A stretch of 43,715 nucleotides of DNA from Euryarchaeota archaeon UBA463 (lineage in GTDB: Archaea > Thermoplasmatota > Poseidoniia > Poseidoniales > Thalassarchaeaceae). Positions 37,801-43,276 of this stretch are shown in pieces. The stretch covers positions 1 to 43,715 of the forward strand of contig DAOI01000023.1 in assembly GCA_002501805.1 (NCBI GenBank), written 5' to 3'. A program made the position numbers and the translations under genes. The number at the start of each line of letters is the position of its first letter. The first letter of the stretch is position 1. Under the pieces are notes generated by a model, which did no database searches, had not been told where the DNA came from, and saw only the letters and a list, made by a program, of their open reading frames with translations.

Positions 37801-38360
37801 ATTGAAGAAGCCCAGAACGCAAATAAAATTGAGGCCATAGAAGACCTGACTGCATCGATCATTTCCTCATCTGTCCCGGCCCATGATTCCGATCCGAAAT
37901 CTGTAGATGCCGCCAAGGATGCTGAAAGGAAGAATCCCACTACTGCTACCAGTAGTAAGTTAGCCTCCTCTCTCCTGTTTGAATTGACCAACATCATTGT
38001 GGCTATTCCGACAGATGTGAATGTGAAGGTAACTATGGTGTCAATTTCTAGTAATTCTGGAGCAATCTCAGGGATGGCAGAAACTGCTACGAAAAGAATC
38101 GACAACGCTCCGGTCTTGAAATGGCTTGGTATCCCGAGTTCTGAAACAGAAAGGACCCTTCCGAAAGACGCCGCGAGTGCGGCCGCCAGTGGGAGGGTCA
38201 GGATTCGCAGGTACCCGTCATTCTCCATTGTTCCATTTGCAAAAGCCTCCGACCCTAGGAAAAGTGCCACTAAGGCGACCAATATGGCCGAAACTGGCAC
38301 GAGTTCCTTCAGGGAGTTCCCGTCTGCTTTCGCATCTTCTCTTATGTTCATTGGTTTCAC
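28836..38360 (-). CDS. aglB: Giant AglB/STT3 oligosaccharyltransferase with long exodomain
   Basis: AglB moves the lipid-linked glycan to Asn in N-x-S/T of exported proteins. Residues about 15-380 hold roughly ten hydrophobic helices before the usual STT3 start. The STT3 core follows. The first catalytic loop is GSDPWYMKRVIDYVV (Asp419), and ADHDSFALLFISM is near 531. The signature SWWDYGF is at 969-975, then the typical HPTVADNFQSG. After it come about 2170 extracellular residues. They include carboxypeptidase-regulatory/Ig-like repeats from about 1415 (SGTVELEGIGPVPNARLLIE), a Gly-rich duplicated part (about 1610-1790) and many further Ig-like units. NEW1-like (IPLQIRNDGNGDDRYEF) and CARDB-like domains precede a final membrane helix (IGYILGALIIAALAML). 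Usual AglB length is about 700-1100, so 3174 residues is exceptional. The start is GTG 38360; ATG 38351 is an alternative. Confidence 0.93.
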   Translation of the reverse strand: MKPMNIREDAKADGNSLKELVPVSAILVALVALFLGSEAFANGTMENDGYLRILTLPLAAALAASFGRVLSVSELGIPSHFKTGALSILFVAVSAIPEIAPELLEIDTIVTFTFTSVGIATMMLVNSNRREEANLLLVAVVGFFLSASLAASTDFGSESWAGTDEEMIDAVRSSMASILFAFWASSISLGLMLVLGMRGTLDTAGDGKLFSGIPSFDIVNDSSRKMMSVLVLVLAVQLIPLVWLCSISGDTIVVDGEVVSNALLKYSEHQYLGSVWALMTAFVIFVWAFFRSERWQVMAALVAVNWVLYSAARLVEIGNPLGIEVLPASSGDSTSAAAWFFLVFWSNVAAYILSIRGYFGDTAPLREHSAMRAWWNANYYGIMISLALFVSLAIRTGWNVLPAMNATGTQLWDMTGGSDPWYMKRVIDYVVAERSHFIFDSDRSYPMGVINPRPPLFSWSLALGGLGLNWLTGSSQDQMVWWSVSAMPAVYGALIVLPLAGIARRVHSDLAGVVTAWLIALMPGHIGHSTFALADHDSFALLFISMAFYFWVRAVEGIRDERLFNETSRNPLYLIAGIREMWMRNPTVMSCATLSGISFATVALGWKGFVYGPGILFLAFSVQAFLNLFRGRDSLPITAAALQMLLTAFVIPLPFYMWPGLDLLFDPSGFQPMFYIIGFTFALGWVTCSFRDKPWLLVVGSGTALFGAILLSLYVLQALNIYNGWDILFTGGFYFSKNKIFGTIGEAQAPSRGVLFASYGPVVSIIAISCAVYLIWRGARKDRQSHLLLGSWTIVAAYMAWSAGRFIFNATPAMAVVGGLGIAMLWKAANPTDFLKEYRRAGIGNPSARRRSTFTASRRHPGIPALMMVFLLVASQHATYGIDSGIPRGEEAATDVDQAIYEIAPDFLRWSIGDFSILQDEEYDPDSGMLRYMGTFGPGFNGADWNTAYQWLSEQDTEVGFSERPAFVSWWDYGFQALTQGQHPTVADNFQSGIPHSGGMLLSQGQEDTLAMFIATLTQGDMRSNSGEMTSEYQSVLLENMEQFQLDEFQTIMSIGVGDSQLVIQRSMQVVANDGSVDLLRGFQLDENGIPSSDESWAVYFDTEPYLEESNESTAKSSFDEARGRASEYDQETTHYMIGNYRYTSDLIEDFDDVSTGLHRQNSKLAMARAFLVQAFSMEELVDLYHQITTEVFYDVQDYEAGLGVTTERNNDIRYFAVDNRLYPLGGSYYADYNYHRGQTTGIFHAPTGLSGLDLDDYISTLYQTQRGVDGPIILRTADEYEQEYLNDIVRQQSGAAADASEMIQMVDIDYNHQDAFFDTMVARTYVGYGSSSLGLPGDASQPAPHFYMYGTPGSYLEPGIPMPGAMMNHMVLANWYELPCELNQDGEKIDDNCNDPTIGSANTQVKILKYYSGATLSGTVELEGIGPVPNARLLIERDAFSGEEVADEITGMVTDRDPRTYWIPIGTTDADENGMFEFTVPAGKIKVTAFFGEPNLEQARSTMMTGTYSMTEILTEENEESRELNPVTGILGNVSGSTWLTEEIVNISAFDGHSNGEEVIEISLSVESAQATGQLVWASIEEYDGTAITGSTVELVPQWDEIDISPYYASTSDGEVSGEELSFNGIGEVEFTGQGTVQTTSISTITDFTGNYTQEIKHNHTLVGEGLFEGRGSLSGTINFNSDEDSQISECGDNDTMPENLSFCELSSGALLIDGSVNATGRYTSNGSTEFTQRLSHSSLVGSGIFETDTSEELDHYGTINGTGKFSGDGIFSGPMVQAGTFHLRDMIPGIYSVTAILDDGTRVELDDSFTVPSAINQVQKIDIQGSLISGELINSSGEVVDGYAALLDDSSEFEDATTDCADSGHAPCRMYPNEMGDYGVGPLPPGNYSVAIDVDQDGFFEIIEEFPFDSEIYANVLVPSPIPEMFDLNFEMINEGSNVPDLNVSLSKADGDSMPVSAIYSVEDGEYQIELTPGEWIVDYALSDSKQVWEEFEVSSDMSMQFEFVTSVEVTGTVYYEENSSASFNPDDGKVIGADTVISFVWEGFSTTAMTNESGQFTVTLPEGAVVDATVEGLIAGLVNGTKFTVSTGMEDIVMVATPGTNVFGLVSVSRANNFYSSDLIGWQQLTVTAQNENHDVSWRKSVDNLGKFQMILPDGEWTFEIVDSDIAYSPVTKSIDSENFSVEMILSPPNGTLSLEMFMDDTGDLNSSNGTPVSYDFEIVPSSQAGMGKNVTYDGSEWISEGLAQVSLEPGSYSVIVSISDATEGDLFGTMLSSQVVPFDIPLQGGSVDRIAAFLPEWRVSVSLTNQFGGVLSNQDFKLINTETGWTQTHTTDANGSWADHIIQGDWILSVESLINSEGATETLRAHIVSSPETASTDLSLSTIEAASVSIILTETLGAPLEGKRIVAASDEGLGEVDLTPTNSSGISEIQLFPGNWIMSMENEEDGIMWILESNDVVLSSGDNGQLNFTADRFAEVSGNVFWDLNDNGVYNIGEGINNATFAILPGTCDENSSSDSTVVQNSDSAGSWSSFEAVGGDYCLEVSAEGFSDISQEIELGNSSLEIDSMMMAELVQVGGQISYIDADQFSSVSDTLLLELIPTSDYVRDTISPVKTIVDGDWNGNWTASVEPGEWIIRAFSEELGLVAMSMVKAEVIDGGYSDMDLATGGWALIETHWFDYEGVSMTLADIDKPELNINLGAGISWIANLDEEGSIRVLLPSGIIDVSSEFTTLQRGLNMTYSGGQAIGVEASQETPAITVSHSRIPFRDLSLNVIGSVGGDVSHDGGISDLLVTKDNESMGFNPVEFTLSADYLGHEPLDTFSAQATVPGTDGSEWQVEFHNGSGVWNTSMSFDLGLDNSLSTSDIHVKVTPPNQSVAHSLTQGHSIILSFFTSGGYSEEINVKVRIPQIHDFSVVSLDPLYGVSPGEEIQIPLQIRNDGNGDDRYEFDFDDSELPDGWERTGSTSHTLPPFTTTTHSINVIAPDNATGEYTIYATVIDKVGNSYPEIEINVAVSNPVISITSQQLLAGGDNAVSNRVNSWVVTVANDGLVDAEDVELNAILCNDLTCQSEVIMDTELGDVPANSVVNFDITLDLDGIDPGNYYLNLDINESSVDGEVAPFEPDQGGSVNLVVSSPAVESDSSWIGYILGALIIAALAMLTRPRSRRPNAPF

Positions 38361-38420
38361 CGTCTGCTTAGCCTGAAGGCTAGCGTCGTCGCGATTTTAC
38401 TTTCTGTTATAACCGTTCTC

Positions 38421-38459
38421 AGAGAGTAGAGATAAATATATCATCAAAATCTACTCTCT
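38421..38459. repeat. Perfect inverted repeat around a TATA-like core, purD-aglB
   Basis: AGAGAGTAGA (38421-38430) is an exact inverted copy of TCTACTCTCT (38450-38459). The 19-nt spacer is AT-rich and contains ATAAATATAT (38432-38441). The right arm includes the purD stop codon (38451-38453), and aglB starts 61 nt to the left of the left arm. It may be a purD terminator hairpin, or an operator flanking a TATA box for aglB; the arms are about three helical turns apart. Chance is unlikely for a perfect 10-bp arm pair at a gene boundary, but the function is not shown by sequence alone. Confidence 0.55.
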
Positions 38460-39719
38460 CCGGGATAATTCTCTGTGTCCAATATCGGTCCTAAAATATG
38501 AACCTTCCAGAGAAATTGAGTCCATAATTTGGTAGGCTACGTCCAATGCCCCATTTAAATCGGGGGCTATTCCGGTAGTCGCTAAAACCCTGCCCCCACT
38601 GGATACCAATCTGCCACTGATCATCGACGCTCCTGCGAAATGAACGTACCCTCTCAAGACTCCCTCATCTATCTCCAAGTCCGCCCCAGAAATCTCCCTG
38701 CCGGTTACGGATGATTCCGGGTATCCTTGCGAGGCCAGAACCACAGTTGCTGAGTGGGAACTGGAAAAAGAGGGCGATAGGCTGGAAAGATTACCTGTTG
38801 CTGTAGCGAGTAGGAGCTCTCCTAGATCCCCTTCTATCAGGGGAATTGTGACCTGAGTTTCTGGATCTCCGAACCTAACATTGTACTCAACTACTCGGGG
38901 AGCTCCATCAGAATCGATCATTAATCCGACGTAGAGAACTCCTCGGTAGGGGCCTTCTTGGTTCCTCAGGTAATGGTGCATTGGCTCAACAATCTCGTCA
39001 ACTGCCCTCCTAAGTACTGATGGAGTGACTATAGGAGCGGGGGCATAAGCGCCCATTCCTCCCGTATTAGGTCCCTCATCCCCCTCCCGGGCCCTCTTGT
39101 GGTCTTGGCTTGGAGGCAGACAAACATAGCCTGATTCATCCATTAGCACCAATAAAGAGGCTTCCTCACCATGTAGAAATTCTTCTGCGATGACAAATCC
39201 GTCTCCCTCGATGGAATCAGAAATAAACTTCGATGCATCGTCAATGTCGGACGTGACCACTACTCCCTTTCCCGCTGCAAGAACGTCTCTTTTGATGACC
39301 CATGGAGGAGGGTTTCCGTGTAGAAAAGCTTCGATATCTGAATATTTATCCAATCTGACCGAATCAGCGGTGGGAATGTCTAATTTCCCCATCAGATCAT
39401 TTGCATGTGTCTTTGACCCTTCCAACATAGCCCCTTTTGCACCTGGCCCGAAGCTGGGAATCCCAATTTCTCTCAGCCTATCGGAAATTCCTGCTACTAG
39501 AGGCCCTTCAGGACCTACAACTACCAAATCAGCGGATATTTCCTGTGCCAGAGTGACCAGCCCCTTGATATCCATGGCATCAATCTGGTGATTAGTTCCG
39601 AGAGTCGCCGTTCCTGCGTTCCCTGGGGCCGTGTGAATTGAGCCGACTGAGGGGGCCTGAGATAGGCCTATTGCCAAGGCATGCTCTCTTCCTCCAGAGC
39701 CGATAATCAGCACTGTCAT
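38451..39719 (-). CDS. purD: Phosphoribosylamine-glycine ligase (GAR synthetase)
   Basis: PurD joins glycine to 5-phosphoribosylamine with ATP, the second step of purine synthesis. It begins with the signature VLIIGSGGREHALAIGL. The ATP-grasp region includes VIKRDVLAAGKGVVV and IAEEFLHGEEASLLVLMD. The PurD hallmark SQDHKRAREGDEGPNTGGMG is present. NVRFGDPETQ carries metal- and ATP-binding residues, and FRTDIGHREL lies near the C-terminus. The ATG at 39719 puts the first strand at the N-terminus as in homologues (422 residues). ATGs at 39728 and 39740 add 3 and 7 residues. It lies 55 nt downstream of carS on the same strand and may share its transcript. No other purine gene is in the window. 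Confidence 0.96.
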   Translation of the reverse strand: MTVLIIGSGGREHALAIGLSQAPSVGSIHTAPGNAGTATLGTNHQIDAMDIKGLVTLAQEISADLVVVGPEGPLVAGISDRLREIGIPSFGPGAKGAMLEGSKTHANDLMGKLDIPTADSVRLDKYSDIEAFLHGNPPPWVIKRDVLAAGKGVVVTSDIDDASKFISDSIEGDGFVIAEEFLHGEEASLLVLMDESGYVCLPPSQDHKRAREGDEGPNTGGMGAYAPAPIVTPSVLRRAVDEIVEPMHHYLRNQEGPYRGVLYVGLMIDSDGAPRVVEYNVRFGDPETQVTIPLIEGDLGELLLATATGNLSSLSPSFSSSHSATVVLASQGYPESSVTGREISGADLEIDEGVLRGYVHFAGASMISGRLVSSGGRVLATTGIAPDLNGALDVAYQIMDSISLEGSYFRTDIGHRELSRRE

Positions 39720-39774
39720 GGCTGTCATGATTGCCCGCATGACACGCGGGGCATAACTCTACTGTTAGCTGTTT

Positions 39775-40464
39775 TCAGTATGGAACTGACTTCAGCCCAA
39801 GCTTGAATCCAAGAATATTAGTCACCCTGTGAATCACCGGGGTCAAGATCAGCAGGACAATGATCTCATCCAATAAATCTGGACTGGTGATGATTTGTCC
39901 TTCGAAAAACAGGAAAGCGGCGATAAATATGACAATAGCGAAAGTCAGAGTATCCAGGATAGGTGCCTGAGAGCTCTCGTTGCCCTCTCTTTTGTGGCCC
40001 TTCCTCCTCTTGAAGTAGGACCCAACCAAATCTCCAGTCATACAGGCCACCCCGAGTACAAATCCCATGGTAAAGGCCGCACCCCATTCTCCACCTATCC
40101 AGAACCAGTCATCGGAAGTTGCCCAGAGAGTCGGATCAATGAAAGGCCTGGATTCAGCATCGTTTCTTCCCCCCCACAGTTGGTGTGTCAGAAGAGTCAA
40201 GACACCGCTAAAGAACGCCCCTCCAAAGAATCCATTCCACGTCTTTCCGTCCCCCAGAGCTCTGAATCCATCACTCAGAGTCCTTCCTTGATCTATTACG
40301 ATACTATCGAAGCCGAACTTATCTGGAATCCACTTACCGAAAAGCATAGCACCAGTGTTGGCCAGGTAGAAGGGGCCGTACATTAGCAGAACAGTGACTA
40401 TGTTCAGTGCGAAGCCCCATGATGAGTCATTGAATGACTCAGAAAGCGTCTGTACGGTTTCCAC
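39775..40464 (-). CDS. carS: CDP-archaeol synthase
   Basis: CarS transfers CMP from CTP to unsaturated archaetidic acid (digeranylgeranylglyceryl phosphate), giving CDP-archaeol for phospholipid head-group attachment. It is an integral membrane enzyme related to CdsA. The N-terminal helix ends in YGPFYLANTGAMLFGKWIPD, typical of the DUF46 family. Next come the conserved GDGKTWNGFFGG, GDLVGSYFKRRKGHKREG, and ILDTLTFAIVIFIAAF. The C-terminus has the family signature VIHRVTNILGFKLGLKSVPY, ending in VPY where VPW is usual. About five membrane helices are predicted. The insertion around residues 95-125 (GRNDAESRPFIDPTLW) is slightly longer than in short homologues. The only available start is GTG at 40464. 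It is divergent from the surface protein at 40575. Confidence 0.93.
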   Translation of the reverse strand: METVQTLSESFNDSSWGFALNIVTVLLMYGPFYLANTGAMLFGKWIPDKFGFDSIVIDQGRTLSDGFRALGDGKTWNGFFGGAFFSGVLTLLTHQLWGGRNDAESRPFIDPTLWATSDDWFWIGGEWGAAFTMGFVLGVACMTGDLVGSYFKRRKGHKREGNESSQAPILDTLTFAIVIFIAAFLFFEGQIITSPDLLDEIIVLLILTPVIHRVTNILGFKLGLKSVPY

Positions 40465-40574
40465 GTCCTGCCCAGTAGTGGCCGGTGTATGAGTGATTTG
40501 GTAACCGTCGTATTTGACCCAATACCGACTTCAGCAGGGAAATCATTGATTTGCCAACTACCGTCCCTAGAGCT

Positions 40575-42302
40575 ATGAGTAAGAGATTAGCAGTCCTTCA
40601 GGCATTGATTATGTTGATGTCCTTAGTAGTAGTGAGTGGATTTGCAACCGCACAGGAGAATGAAACCACCATCGACACAAGTGTAACTTGGGAGGCAGAT
40701 GGGGGCTTGTTGACGTGTGATTACGATCACGTCAGGATTATGGATGGAGGGGTACTTACAATCAGAGACACATTAGTCGACTTGACCTGTAATATCACGG
40801 TTGATGAGGGAGGAATCCTAAATGTGGATAATTCCATGCTCGAATGCGGAATCTGGGATGAGCCTGGGATCCCAGACGGAATGGCTTGTGGTAATGGATT
40901 GATGGGATATGGTTACTGGGATGAAGAAAGTAGGGCCTCATTCAGAGTCCCAAATGATGGCATAGAGGGAGATTTCACCATGACCATGCATTCCGTTGGA
41001 GGGGTCAGCTACTACGGAGGCCAAGCGTTTGTGGGCGACTCGGAACCAATCTCGCTAAACGGAAGCAGTCACACATTCGAGTTCAGCGATGTGGACGATG
41101 AGGAAATTTGGATTGGCTTGATAGGCTACGGGCAATCCTCGGTTTCAGTATCAGAGGTTATTATTGAGGTGGGCAATTCAGAGATAGTAATCGAAGGAGT
41201 TCACCTTGATAGAATGAATATGATGGCGGCAGGCCCTAGAGGGTCTGAAATCGTGGTAAACGGACTCATGAGTATGAGTAGCTCTTACCTAACCGGGGCC
41301 AAATTAACCATTGGCGAAAATGGGTCCCTTGTTTCCAATGATAGTAGTTTTGATAGAGTCGGACCAATAATATCTCTAGGGGACGGTTCTGTCGTCCGAA
41401 TAACTAACTCAACATTCAGTAACAGCCTAGATGACCATGATGTCAGAGGAACAGGATTCAGTGAGATAACCTGGGAAAATTCCAATGGGAGCGGAGGATT
41501 CACAGACAGATGGGAACGGAGGATTGTGAATCAGAAGGTGGTGTTCGACTCCAAAGGAGTGGTTTTCAAAGTCAATGGAATGGGGGTTGCTGAATCCACG
41601 TCCTTCGAGTCTTTCAGCGATGACTCCGGGGAGGCCTTGGTCAATGGAGGCGGAGAGAGAGTGGTCGAGGTTGGCTGGTCGAATGGGACAATTTGGAGCG
41701 AGTCTGCAACGATTGAGATAATCTCATACAGGACTGGCTGGAACCCGGATGGCTCTGGGATTGACGACTACGGCGGATACAGCATACCCCTTTCATGGAA
41801 TGACGTACAATACGTAAGCGATAGTACTCCGCACGTAGAGTGGTCAAATCTGGAGATCGTACTCGAAGAGGGCGTCTCGGAACCAGTGGGTTATGCTGGT
41901 AGCTCCGTGCCAATGCGTGCCTCGTTCACGAACATTGGAAGCGCCCCTGCTAGCTTCTACATCTCCTGCGATGTAGTTGAGACGGGTTTGGATGCCGATA
42001 TCGGTGGATTCCAAGGGCTGGTGCTAAATGCCGGTCAGACGGGCGAGATGTTGTTCGATTGGAGAGGAGGCGCGACTGGGGATTACAGTCTGGATTGCGA
42101 GATACTGACACCGACGCAACTGGTATCAGATGATTCCTTCGGAGGAGGAACGTTTTCCTCCGTGACTGTGTCGTGGGTCGAAAGCGTGGAAGAGGATGGA
42201 TTACCTATGGTTTCCATACTCGTTGCCTTAGCTGTCACTATGCTAATAATCGGAATTTGGCTCGTCAGGAAGAGTTCCGAAGAGGACTACAGTGACGACT
42301 AG
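40575..42302 (+). CDS. Surface protein anchored by C-terminal membrane helix
   Basis: Not recognised as a named family. ATG 40575 begins a signal peptide (about 1-26, VLQALIMLMSLVVVSGFATA); a TTG at 40551 would add 8 residues. The extracellular part (about 27-540) opens with short repeats VRIMDGGVLTIRDTLVDL and ITVDEGGILNVDNSML. This is the same style as the beta-helix opening of the 1409-residue protein. It continues with beta-solenoid-like runs (IGENGSLVSNDSSFDRVG) and contains several N-x-S/T sequons. An Ig/CARDB-like module (residues 440-535: PMRASFTNIGSAPASFYISC) precedes one membrane helix at about 544-566 and a short acidic tail (EEDYSDD). It is probably a structural or adhesive surface protein. 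Its stop overlaps the pirin stop by 4 nt. Confidence 0.8.
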   Translation: MSKRLAVLQALIMLMSLVVVSGFATAQENETTIDTSVTWEADGGLLTCDYDHVRIMDGGVLTIRDTLVDLTCNITVDEGGILNVDNSMLECGIWDEPGIPDGMACGNGLMGYGYWDEESRASFRVPNDGIEGDFTMTMHSVGGVSYYGGQAFVGDSEPISLNGSSHTFEFSDVDDEEIWIGLIGYGQSSVSVSEVIIEVGNSEIVIEGVHLDRMNMMAAGPRGSEIVVNGLMSMSSSYLTGAKLTIGENGSLVSNDSSFDRVGPIISLGDGSVVRITNSTFSNSLDDHDVRGTGFSEITWENSNGSGGFTDRWERRIVNQKVVFDSKGVVFKVNGMGVAESTSFESFSDDSGEALVNGGGERVVEVGWSNGTIWSESATIEIISYRTGWNPDGSGIDDYGGYSIPLSWNDVQYVSDSTPHVEWSNLEIVLEEGVSEPVGYAGSSVPMRASFTNIGSAPASFYISCDVVETGLDADIGGFQGLVLNAGQTGEMLFDWRGGATGDYSLDCEILTPTQLVSDDSFGGGTFSSVTVSWVESVEEDGLPMVSILVALAVTMLIIGIWLVRKSSEEDYSDD

Positions 42303-43189
42303 TTTGCAAACGTGCCATTTCTGTAATCCTCAAATGCCTGTTCAATTTCTTCCCTGGTGTTCATCACGAACGGGCCGTATCGAGAGATAGGCTCATTCAA
42401 CTCGGGACCTGCCAGGATCAAGAGCTCGGAAGCCCCGTTAGAATGGAACTCGACCTCGGGGCCTTCTGACAGCAGAGCTAACTCTCCATCCCTGACCTGT
42501 TGGTTGACGCCGAGTCCCAATACCTGTGGATATTCCTTCACTCGGGTCTCATTGAAGACTGTGATCTTGCCAGAAAAAACATATATCATCGAATTCAATT
42601 GAGATTCTATCTGTTGATTCAGCTTGGCGCCGTCCTCCATCTTTACGTGGATGAGCGTGATCGGGATGACGGTGTCGATCGATGAAGAGACGCCCAAGCA
42701 TTCCCCTGCTATGACTCTCGCCCAAACTCCGTCTTTTTCGATAGTTGGAGACTCGGTGGCTGTAACCTCCTGATATCTCGGTGGCATCATCTTATGCTCT
42801 GATGGGAGATTGACCCAAATCTGGAAGCCATGGGTCCTCCCGCCTGTTTTCTGGAATTCATCATGTGGCAACTCGGAGTGGATAATTCCCCTACCCGCGG
42901 TCATCCACTGAACATCTCCGGGGTTGAGCTCCCCTTTATTCCCTGCACTATCTTCGTGCTTCATCCGGCCATCGAGGAGATAAGTAACCGTCTCGAATCC
43001 CCTGTGCGGGTGCCAAGGGGCACCCACAGCCTCGCCGGGCCCGGTAATGTTTGGCCCCATCTCGTCCAGTAGCAGAAACGGGCTAAGCAGTCCGCTCATA
43101 GAATACGGCCTGCGGACCTTGAAACCCCCTCCTTCCATCACAGAGTGAGTAGGTACGATTCGAACAACACTTCGCATGATAGACGCCAT
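42299..43189 (-). CDS. Pirin family bicupin protein
   Basis: Pirins are two-domain cupins that bind a metal, usually iron. Some homologues have quercetinase activity, others influence transcription or metabolic flux. The N-terminal cupin holds the complete metal set: HPHRGFETVTYLLDG (two His) and GRGIIHSELP (His and Glu). PFLLLDEMGP and QIWVNLPSEHKMMPPRYQEV are conserved pirin segments. The C-terminal cupin (about 180-265) includes YVFSGKITVF. It ends with ISRYGPFVMNTREEIEQAFEDYRNG (the GPFVMN and AFEDYRNG blocks), as in most bacterial and archaeal members. Length (296 residues) is normal. The start is ATG 43189; ATG 43177 is also possible. Its stop overlaps the opposing gene. It is divergent from the thioredoxin-like lipoprotein. 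Confidence 0.95.
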   Translation of the reverse strand: MASIMRSVVRIVPTHSVMEGGGFKVRRPYSMSGLLSPFLLLDEMGPNITGPGEAVGAPWHPHRGFETVTYLLDGRMKHEDSAGNKGELNPGDVQWMTAGRGIIHSELPHDEFQKTGGRTHGFQIWVNLPSEHKMMPPRYQEVTATESPTIEKDGVWARVIAGECLGVSSSIDTVIPITLIHVKMEDGAKLNQQIESQLNSMIYVFSGKITVFNETRVKEYPQVLGLGVNQQVRDGELALLSEGPEVEFHSNGASELLILAGPELNEPISRYGPFVMNTREEIEQAFEDYRNGTFAN

Positions 43190-43212
43190 TCATAATCAAT
43201 CATAAACACTTG

Positions 43213-43222
43213 TATAATTTTA
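43213..43222 (-). promoter_or_regulatory. Candidate TATA box for the pirin gene
   Basis: On the minus strand AAAATTATAC-type sequence lies 24-33 nt before the ATG at 43189, fitting a leaderless archaeal promoter. It is the most AT-rich part of the divergent gap. Confidence 0.4.
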
Positions 43223-43249
43223 GCGTGAGTTAGAGTACAAACAGAAACA

Positions 43250-43260
43250 ACTCTTTATGA
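43250..43260 (+). promoter_or_regulatory. Candidate TATA box for the lipoprotein gene
   Basis: ACTCTTTATGA ends about 17 nt and begins 27 nt before the ATG at 43277, near the expected leaderless spacing. Weak match, judged by position. Confidence 0.3.
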
Positions 43261-43276
43261 TTCTCTGAACAATCAC

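Noticed and set aside
37606..38376. A 256-codon open frame on the + strand opposite the start of aglB
   Set aside because: It is antisense to the conserved membrane region of aglB, has no recognisable motif and reads as a shadow of hydrophobic codons on the other strand.
40507..40529. Imperfect inverted repeat GTCGTATT / AATACCGAC between carS and the surface protein gene
   Set aside because: The arms differ by one base insertion and are short; nothing else marks the site as an operator.
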